A stretch of DNA of 42,281 bases, from assembly GCA_018401355.1 (NCBI GenBank), contig JAGYLD010000014.1:1-42281 (forward strand), in the 5' to 3' direction. Position numbers and translations under genes: made by a program. The stretch comes from Bacteroidales bacterium (GTDB lineage Bacteria; Bacteroidota; Bacteroidia; Bacteroidales; B18-G4). Below the pieces are notes generated by a model that saw nothing but the letters and a program-made list of their open reading frames with translations, was not told the DNA's origin and did not search any database. Positions 36,273-42,281 of the stretch are shown here, one piece after another. Each line of letters starts with the position of its first letter. Positions within the stretch are counted from its first letter, which is position 1.

Positions 36273-36488
36273 TTAATTGTGCTTCTTGATTGAATTATTT
36301 CAAGCTTTTATGATTCGGTTTTTTGTGCTGAGCGAAGTTATAAACTTTCTTGTACGGTGTTTATAAAAATGAGTTACTAAGAATTTCACGTAAGGATATT
36401 ATGTAATTATTCATCGTGATGTTTTCCAAAATACATTATGAATGGCCTTCTTTCCGACCTATTTGTAGATAAATGTTGAAAAATTGAA

Positions 36489-36496
36489 TAGATTTG
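36489..36496 (+). promoter_or_regulatory. -7 element of the PfkB kinase gene
   Basis: TAGATTTG, a perfect TAnnTTTG, ends 17 bases before the ATG at 36514. A TTTG at 36462-36465 could be the -33 element, with a slightly long spacer of 23 bases. Confidence 0.4.
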
Positions 36497-36513
36497 CGCT
36501 TTTGAATTGAGAT

Positions 36514-37509
36514 ATGACAAAAATAATAGGAATAGGAAATGCCCTCGTAGACATTATGACATCGCTGGAAGACGATGCACTTTTGTTGGAACTTAATTTG
36601 CCCAAGGGAAGCATGCAATTGGTCGATCTTGACTTCTCAAACCATGTTCTGTCTTCCAGTGATCATCTTCGAAAGACATTGACAGCAGGCGGATCAGCCT
36701 CAAATACGATCTATGGTTTGGCAAAGCTTGGAATAGAAACAGCATTTGTTGGAAAAATTGGAAGCGATGACTATGGCAAAGCTTATTCGGACGACCTCAG
36801 GTCAAATATGATCCTTCCCAAACTGTTAGTGAGTACTTCCCATTCCGGACGGGCTGTAGCGCTGATAAGCATGGATTCTGAACGGACGTTTGCAACACAC
36901 CTCGGAGCCGCTGTCGAATTTGCTGCAGAGGATATCCTGGATGAACATTTTGATGGTTATGATATCCTGCATATTGAAGGTTATCTTGTTCAAAATTATC
37001 CTTTGATCAGACGTGCCATTGAACTTGCCGGAATAATGGAATTAAAAGTGTCCATTGACCTTGCGAGCTATAATGTTGTTGAAGAGCATCTTGAATTCCT
37101 GAAAGAGATGCTGAAAAACAATGTGCATATCATTTTTGCCAATGAGGAAGAGGCCAGGGCTTTCACTGGAAAAGACCCAGAATCAGCATTAAATATTTTG
37201 GGTGAATATGCAGACATAGCTGTAGTTAAAACCGGACCGGAGGGTTCACTCATCAAAAAGGGTAATAAAACGTATAAAATCAGACCGGTAAAAGCTAACA
37301 GTGTTGATACTACCGGTGCCGGAGACCTATATGCATCAGGTTTTCTGTATGGTTTGGTTCAGGGCTTCCCAATGGAGGTTTGTGGTGCTATAGGCTCTGT
37401 TCTGGCAGGGAATATCATCGAGGTGATCGGTGCCAGAATGGATGAGAAAAGATGGAAAAAAATCCATACCACCATTCAGAATATAGTAACAAGGTCATCG
37501 GGTGATTAA
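36514..37509 (+). CDS. PfkB-family kinase, adenosine-kinase type
   Basis: 331 residues. PfkB signature 1 lies around TAGGSASNTIYGLAKLGIET, and signature 2 is DTTGAGD at 265-271, whose last Asp271 is the catalytic base. The N-terminal GIGNALVDI and the length fit the adenosine-kinase-like branch common in Bacteroidota, which phosphorylates adenosine, or possibly another nucleoside or sugar, with ATP in the cytoplasm. It stands alone, with its own promoter, between a kinase on the other strand and the EF-G paralog. Confidence 0.88.
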   Translation: MTKIIGIGNALVDIMTSLEDDALLLELNLPKGSMQLVDLDFSNHVLSSSDHLRKTLTAGGSASNTIYGLAKLGIETAFVGKIGSDDYGKAYSDDLRSNMILPKLLVSTSHSGRAVALISMDSERTFATHLGAAVEFAAEDILDEHFDGYDILHIEGYLVQNYPLIRRAIELAGIMELKVSIDLASYNVVEEHLEFLKEMLKNNVHIIFANEEEARAFTGKDPESALNILGEYADIAVVKTGPEGSLIKKGNKTYKIRPVKANSVDTTGAGDLYASGFLYGLVQGFPMEVCGAIGSVLAGNIIEVIGARMDEKRWKKIHTTIQNIVTRSSGD

Positions 37510-37578
37510 ACAGTGCTTGTTTTCCATTTCGATCTGTAAATAAATCTGTTAATTTTTTCATTATTATCCATATTTTTA

Positions 37579-37586
37579 TACTTTTG
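37579..37586 (+). promoter_or_regulatory. -7 element of the EF-G2-like gene
   Basis: TACTTTTG, a perfect TAnnTTTG, with transcription expected near 37592 and a leader of about 38 AT-rich bases. The -33 region is T-rich but has no clear TTG at the right distance. Confidence 0.4.
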
Positions 37587-37630
37587 AGGCCCTTAAATTT
37601 TTACATTACAATTATTAATCATATTAAACA

Positions 37631-39829
37631 ATGAAGGAATATCAAACACAGGACATCCGGAATATATCGCTCATTGGAGGGGCGAAGACCGGAAAGACAA
37701 CACTGGCGGAATGTATGCTCTTTGAAGGTGGTAAGGTCACCAGGAGAGGTTCAATAGATGATAAGAATACAGTTTCAGATTACAGAGAAATAGAGCTTGA
37801 AAGACAGAATTCTGTGTATTCCTCCGTATTGTACACCGAACATAACAGTAAAAAGATCAACATAATTGACACACCGGGATTTGATGATTTCGTTGGTGAG
37901 GTTATTTCTTCACTGCATGTTACTGATACTGCGGTGATGGTTGTAAATGCGCAGAATGGCGTGGAGGTTGGTACAGAGATTGCCTGGAGAAATGCAGAAA
38001 AAAGTGATACACCCATCATTTTTGCGGTAAATCATCTGGAACATGAAAATTCAAACTGGGATGAAACAGTGGCACAGCTCAAACAGCATTTTGGGGGCAG
38101 CCTAACTCCGGTTCAATATCCGGTGAATGCTGGTGTGGGATTTGATTCCATCATCGATCTCATTTCAATGAAGATGTATAAATTCCCTCAGGATGGTGGA
38201 AACCCAGAAATAACAGATATTCCTGACGGAGAAAAAGACAAAGCGGAAGAATTGAATGCAGCAATGATCGAAGATTTGGCTGCTGCTGATGAAGCTCTGA
38301 TGGAAAAATACTTTGAGGAAGGATCTCTTTCAGATGAGGATATTAAGAATGGATTAAAACTTGGCCTGATAAGCCGTGGATTCTTTCCTATCCTTTGTGT
38401 GAATGCCAAACAAAATATGGGTGTGGGAAGGGTGCTTGATTTCATTGCAAATTATGTTCCTTCTCCTGACGAAATGCCTGCAGTGAAAACACTTTCTGGC
38501 AAAGAACTGAAATGTGATGCCAGTGATCCCACAATTGCCTTCGTGTTTAAAACAACCATCGAGTCTCATCTTGGGGAGGTTTCTTTCTTTAAAATATATG
38601 GAGGAGAAATCTCAGAAAGTATGGACCTTATCAACGGAAACAATGCAACAAAAGAACGAATCTCCCAGATTTTTGCATTCAATGGCAAGAATCGTGATAA
38701 AATGGATAAAGCCTTTGCAGGAGATATTGTTGCCACCATCAAACTGAAAAATACAAGGACAGACCATACTCTGAATTCTCCGAAGACCTCCGATGAGAAA
38801 CTTCCTCCTATTGAATTCCCGGATCCTAAATTCCGTACAGCCATTAAAGCACAAAACCAGGCTGATGACGAAAAATTGGGTACAGCCCTTAATGAGATTC
38901 ACAGGATGGACCCGACCGTTATCACCGGATATTATAAAGAATTGAAGCAAATGATCCTGCAGGGACAGGGTGAATTGCACTTAAACATCGTAAAATGGCA
39001 CCTGGAAAATCAATATAAGATTCCTGTAGAGTTCCTTACACCTAAAATTCCTTACAGGGAAACCATTACAAAATCATCCCAGGCCAATTATCTGCATAAA
39101 AAGCAATCAGGTGGTGCAGGGCAGTTCGGACAGGTTTATATGATCATTGAACCTTATGAAGAAGGTATGCCTGAGCCTTCAAAATACAAGCTGAAGCAAA
39201 CCATGAGTATGTCCTCTGTGAACCCATTGAGTATACAAAAAGGTGATAATGAGATTGCTGTCAGTGTCAGGGGAAAAGATGAAATTACTCTGGAATGGGG
39301 TGGAAAATTGTTTTTCTATAACTGTATTGTCGGAGGTTCTATCGATGCCAGGTTCCTCCCGGCCATCCTGAAAGGTATCATGGAAAGAATGGAAGAAGGG
39401 CCCCTGACAGGTTCATATGCACGTGATATCAGGGTCTGCGTCTATGACGGTAAAATGCACCCTGTGGATAGCAATGAGGTCTCATTTAAACTGGCTGGTA
39501 AAACAGCTTTCAGCATGGCCTTCAAAGAAGCTGCACCCAAGATCCTTGAACCTGTTTATGACCTCGAAGTAATCGTTCCTGAAGATAAAATGGGTAATGT
39601 CATGACAGACCTCCAGGGACGCCGCGCCATCATTATGGGTATGGAAGGCGGAAGCATAAAAGCAAAGGTGCCATTGGCCGAGATGGGAAGATATTCAACT
39701 GCGTTGAGCTCACTGACCAGTGGCCGTGCAACTTATAACATGAAGTTTGCTGAATATGCTCCGGTTCCGTCTGATATCCAGGAAAAATTGCTGAAGGAAT
39801 ACGAAGAAAGTAAGAAAGAAGATGATTAA
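37631..39829 (+). CDS. fusA2: EF-G paralog (EF-G2-like) with altered GTPase motifs
   Basis: 732 residues with all EF-G domains. G1 is GGAKTGKTT (16-24). Switch I reads ERQNSVYSS where canonical EF-G has ERGITI. G3 is DTPGFDDF (80-87), so the catalytic His of DTPGHVDF is Phe84. G4 is NHLE (134-137) in place of NKxD. Domain IV is preserved (LHKKQSGGAGQFGQV, EGPLTGSYA). A paralog of this kind, Bacteroides EF-G2, is known to support translation without GTP hydrolysis. The missing His and altered G4 fit such a role, probably under slow growth or starvation. It is not the main EF-G, which would sit in the str operon. An intrinsic terminator follows. Confidence 0.88.
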   Translation: MKEYQTQDIRNISLIGGAKTGKTTLAECMLFEGGKVTRRGSIDDKNTVSDYREIELERQNSVYSSVLYTEHNSKKINIIDTPGFDDFVGEVISSLHVTDTAVMVVNAQNGVEVGTEIAWRNAEKSDTPIIFAVNHLEHENSNWDETVAQLKQHFGGSLTPVQYPVNAGVGFDSIIDLISMKMYKFPQDGGNPEITDIPDGEKDKAEELNAAMIEDLAAADEALMEKYFEEGSLSDEDIKNGLKLGLISRGFFPILCVNAKQNMGVGRVLDFIANYVPSPDEMPAVKTLSGKELKCDASDPTIAFVFKTTIESHLGEVSFFKIYGGEISESMDLINGNNATKERISQIFAFNGKNRDKMDKAFAGDIVATIKLKNTRTDHTLNSPKTSDEKLPPIEFPDPKFRTAIKAQNQADDEKLGTALNEIHRMDPTVITGYYKELKQMILQGQGELHLNIVKWHLENQYKIPVEFLTPKIPYRETITKSSQANYLHKKQSGGAGQFGQVYMIIEPYEEGMPEPSKYKLKQTMSMSSVNPLSIQKGDNEIAVSVRGKDEITLEWGGKLFFYNCIVGGSIDARFLPAILKGIMERMEEGPLTGSYARDIRVCVYDGKMHPVDSNEVSFKLAGKTAFSMAFKEAAPKILEPVYDLEVIVPEDKMGNVMTDLQGRRAIIMGMEGGSIKAKVPLAEMGRYSTALSSLTSGRATYNMKFAEYAPVPSDIQEKLLKEYEESKKEDD

Positions 39830-39833
39830 TATG

Positions 39834-39865
39834 AAAAGCCCGGTGGTTGAGCCGGGCTTTTTTTT
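39834..39865. terminator. Terminator between the EF-G2-like and alcohol dehydrogenase genes
   Basis: A 10-base perfect stem (AAAAGCCCGG against CCGGGCTTTT), an 8-base loop, and a run of eight T on the plus strand. The A-rich left flank gives a shorter T-run on the minus strand, so it may serve both convergent genes; the dehydrogenase stop codon lies at the edge of the T-run. Confidence 0.9.
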
Positions 39866-41003
39866 ATTTAAACAAATCCAATAGCTTCTGGTCGTCTTCC
39901 GGACTAAGTTTGTGGACGTTTCCACCCACCTTATTGTCAATCATTGTTGTAAGGATAAGATCATGGTCTACATTCGGAATTTCTAACTGAGATAATCGGA
40001 CCGGGCTTTCAATTTCACTAAACAGTTTCTCAAATCCTTCGATGGTATCATCGACGGTGTGGCCTCCAAAAAGATTTTCACCTAACTCTTTGATCCTTTG
40101 AGGTATTCTGTTCCTGTGTAGTTTTAACCAGGCAGGATATACGACTGACAATGACGCTCCGTGGGGCACGTCATAAAGCACGGATAAGATATGCCCAACA
40201 CTGTGTACACCCCAGTCTCCGTATTTCCTTCCATAGGCTGTAAGGTTATTAAGGGCACTTGTTGCGGCGTACATCATCCTGGCCCTTAAATCATAATCCC
40301 GAAGGTTTTCAAGCAGGGAAGGGCCAAATTCTCTTGCTTCCCGGATGATGGAATAAACAAATTTGTCGGAAAGTGTCGCTTTTCCTTCACCAAAATACGC
40401 TTCTAGACAATGCGCTATCAGATCAGTAATACCCCAGGATGTGTAATCTCTGGAAACGGAATAGGTATATTGCGGATCCAGGTAAGAATATTTTGGATAC
40501 ATCAGGGGATTCCTGAAACCTAGCTTTTCCTTTGTCTCAGGATTCTGAATCACGGCAAACATGTTCATTTCCGTTCCTGTTGCTGCAAGGGTTAAAACTG
40601 CAACCAGAGGAAGACTGCTGCCGGCTTTGATATTGCCCTTTACCAGATCCCATGCAGGTCCGTCCTGAGGTATGGCTACGGACATCACTTTTGCAGAGTC
40701 AATAACACTACCCCCGCCTACAGCAATGATGAAATCAACATTTTCCTTCCTCCCCAGCTCAGCAGCCTTATCCACATCATCTACAAGTGGATTGGGCGTG
40801 ATGCCTGAGTATTCAATGACGGTAATGGCAGCTTTTTTGAGCTGGCCCATCACATGATCATAGATGCCGTTCTTTTTTATGGAACCACTGCCGTAAACCA
40901 ATAAAGCTTTTTGCCCTAATTCCTGGACGGTTTCTCCAAAACCATCCACAACATTTTTCCCGAAAAATAACTTCGTTGGATTATAAAGAATAAAATTTTC
41001 CAT
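39864..41003 (-). CDS. Iron-containing alcohol dehydrogenase, BDH/YqhD type
   Basis: 379 residues. The NAD(P)-binding motif GGGSVIDSAK is at 96-105. The metal ligands are D194 and H198 in DLIAHCLEAYF, H267 (GVHSVGH) and H281 (VPHGASLS), at the positions usual in this family. It is a cytoplasmic dehydrogenase reducing aldehydes or ketones to alcohols with NAD(P)H; physiological substrates are broad and not predictable. It is a single gene convergent with the EF-G2-like gene, and the 84 bases before MnmA show no obvious promoter. Confidence 0.93.
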   Translation of the reverse strand: MENFILYNPTKLFFGKNVVDGFGETVQELGQKALLVYGSGSIKKNGIYDHVMGQLKKAAITVIEYSGITPNPLVDDVDKAAELGRKENVDFIIAVGGGSVIDSAKVMSVAIPQDGPAWDLVKGNIKAGSSLPLVAVLTLAATGTEMNMFAVIQNPETKEKLGFRNPLMYPKYSYLDPQYTYSVSRDYTSWGITDLIAHCLEAYFGEGKATLSDKFVYSIIREAREFGPSLLENLRDYDLRARMMYAATSALNNLTAYGRKYGDWGVHSVGHILSVLYDVPHGASLSVVYPAWLKLHRNRIPQRIKELGENLFGGHTVDDTIEGFEKLFSEIESPVRLSQLEIPNVDHDLILTTMIDNKVGGNVHKLSPEDDQKLLDLFK

Positions 41004-41087
41004 ATGCTTTTATTTTTGGAACACGCATAACCTTGATGAAAAAGATTGTCACGGCAAAAACCTCCGGAAAACCTTGTTCGCCATAAA

Positions 41088-42167
41088 CTATGCTGAACCG
41101 TGTTCTGTGATTATTCCGCTTCCGAGACAAACCTCCCGGTTATCATCATAAACAACGCCAAACTGTCCGGGAGCTACCCCGGCTATCGGTTTGTCACTGT
41201 TTATCCTGAAGATCTCACGATCCTGAATTAAAGTTCCTTTGTTGAACTCCGGCTGATGCCTGATCTTAAAAGTAACGGGTTGTTCCACTGAGTAGTTCCT
41301 GTCTGGTTTTTTATTGATGAAAAGAAAATCTTCCAGGATGATCTCTTCTTTATACTGCGCAATAGGATCATAGCCATTCGATACAAATATGATGTTTTCT
41401 TCAATGCCTTTCTTTACAACAAACCAGGGACCCTGTGCCAGTCCAAGCCCCTTTCGCTGCCCGATCGTGTGAAACCAAATGCCCCGGTGCTCTCCTAAAA
41501 CCTTTCCCGTTTCCAATTCAACAATTTTCCCGGGCTTTTCTCCTGTATATTTCTTGATAAATTCATTGTAATTGATTTTTCCCAGGAAACAAATGCCCTG
41601 ACTATCAGGTCGTTTGGCGCTTGGCAAATGTAGTTTTTCAGCCATTGCCCTGACTTCCTGTTTTTGCAGATGCCCGATGGGAAACATCAGCTTTGACAAC
41701 TGATCGTTGGTGATCCTCCCCAGGAAATACGTCTGGTCCTTTCTTCTGTCAGCAGCCGTAGTGAGATAAACCGTATCATTGACTTCCTTCGTGGAGGCAT
41801 AATGGCCTGTCGTGATCTTGTCGTAAGCCTCACCAAACCTGTCTTTGAAACTTCCAAACTTGATCATACGGTTGCACATGACATCCGGATTGGGGGTAAA
41901 GCCTTGTTTCACCGTTTTAAGCGTGTAATCGATCACCCTGTCCCAGTATTCCTTTTGCAGGTCGACGATCTCCATCCTGCAGCCGTATTTTTTTGCGATA
42001 AATGTTGTGATCTCGATGTCCTCTTCAGATGGACAATCCGTATAACCCGGCTCATTCTCCATCGCAATCCTGATGTAAAAGATATCAGGATCATAGCCCA
42101 AATCTTTCAGAATGGGTATGGTCACAGAACTATCTACACCACCGGAAACCAGGGAAGCGATTCTCAT
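41088..42167 (-). CDS. mnmA: tRNA-specific 2-thiouridylase MnmA
   Basis: 359 residues. The PP-loop SGGVDSS is at 8-14. The catalytic cysteines are Cys98 (PDVMCNRMIKFG) and Cys193 (SQGICFLG). The C-terminal part includes HTIGQRKGLGL and the beta-barrel with KIRHQPE. The enzyme adenylates U34 of tRNA Lys, Glu and Gln and inserts sulfur, improving decoding. The start at 42167 is supported by the immediate PP-loop spacing and a -7 box 16 bases upstream. Confidence 0.96.
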   Translation of the reverse strand: MRIASLVSGGVDSSVTIPILKDLGYDPDIFYIRIAMENEPGYTDCPSEEDIEITTFIAKKYGCRMEIVDLQKEYWDRVIDYTLKTVKQGFTPNPDVMCNRMIKFGSFKDRFGEAYDKITTGHYASTKEVNDTVYLTTAADRRKDQTYFLGRITNDQLSKLMFPIGHLQKQEVRAMAEKLHLPSAKRPDSQGICFLGKINYNEFIKKYTGEKPGKIVELETGKVLGEHRGIWFHTIGQRKGLGLAQGPWFVVKKGIEENIIFVSNGYDPIAQYKEEIILEDFLFINKKPDRNYSVEQPVTFKIRHQPEFNKGTLIQDREIFRINSDKPIAGVAPGQFGVVYDDNREVCLGSGIITEHGSA

Positions 42168-42182
42168 GAGTGAATTTTTCTA

Positions 42183-42190
42183 CAAAGATA
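42183..42190 (-). promoter_or_regulatory. -7 element of mnmA
   Basis: On the minus strand TATCTTTG, a perfect TAnnTTTG, ends 15 bases before the ATG at 42167, which would give a very short leader of about 10 bases. No TTG lies at the usual distance upstream; the region is occupied by the GATC-rich repeat. Confidence 0.35.
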
Positions 42191-42201
42191 GCAGAAGTGT
42201 A

Positions 42202-42281
42202 GAGATCTCAGATGTCAGAGATCAGATCGCAGATCAGAGATATATCTTAGATCTGTGATCTGAGATCTGCTCTCTGCGATC
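42202..42281. repeat. GATC-dense palindromic repeat patch at the window edge
   Basis: Eight GATC sites lie within about 80 bases, in repeated AGATC/GATCTGAGATC units. A 26-base imperfect palindrome at 42230-42255 has AGATATATCT in its centre (11 Watson-Crick pairs, one wobble, one mismatch). Outside it, GATCGCAGA (42225-42233) is mirrored by TCTGCGATC (42273-42281). The structure continues past the window, so its size is unknown. No coding frame is convincing. Confidence 0.6.

Overview
The window looks like a chromosomal segment of a Bacteroidota bacterium, probably a Bacteroidales/Marinilabiliales-type lineage; the genus cannot be read from the sequence. The reasons are promoters of the TTG-N(about 20)-TAnnTTTG type, AT-rich leaders with weak Shine-Dalgarno sites, a BlaI/M56 regulator pair, a divergent second EF-G, a curlin-repeat protein and a large exopolysaccharide locus with a Wza/Wzc pair. 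No tRNA, rRNA, insertion sequence, integrase or CRISPR array was seen.

Left flank (1-6518). A secreted curlin-repeat (amyloid-type) protein runs off the left edge on the minus strand. Next come a decayed DUF389 membrane-protein remnant, a small membrane protein, and a BlaI-type repressor/M56 metallopeptidase operon. That operon's promoter is wrapped by three near-identical palindromes and it ends in a strong intrinsic terminator. Then come a truncated secreted-protein remnant, a beta-CASP metallo-beta-lactamase-fold RNA nuclease and an OsmC-family peroxidase.

Polysaccharide region (6513-33403). A MraY/WecA-type initiating phosphoglycosyl transferase is co-transcribed with a stand-alone receiver domain that carries a C-terminal membrane anchor. 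Divergent to them is a GAF-HisKA-HATPase-REC-HPt hybrid kinase. A minus-strand run of 20 tightly packed genes (32058 down to 10491) follows: Wza-like lipoprotein, Wzc-like tyrosine kinase, Gmd and Fcl (GDP-L-fucose), Wzm/Wzt ABC exporter, eleven glycosyltransferases, two left-handed beta-helix acyltransferases and a Wzy-like multi-pass protein. A twelfth glycosyltransferase is divergent at 32222. The likely flow is lipid-linked initiation by the MraY-type enzyme, chain building with fucose among the sugars, optional O-acylation, then export through Wzm/Wzt and/or a Wza/Wzc envelope channel. No Wzx flippase is present in the window.

Right flank (33411-42281). A three-PAS hybrid histidine kinase, an adenosine-kinase-type PfkB kinase, an EF-G2-like factor lacking the catalytic histidine, an iron-type alcohol dehydrogenase and MnmA (tRNA 2-thiouridine synthase) follow. 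The window ends in a GATC-dense palindromic patch.

The points most worth a second look are the membrane-anchored receiver next to the polysaccharide initiator, the coexistence of an ABC exporter with a Wzy-like protein and Wza/Wzc, the EF-G with altered GTPase motifs, the operator/promoter geometry of the BlaI operon, and the two gene remnants in the left flank.
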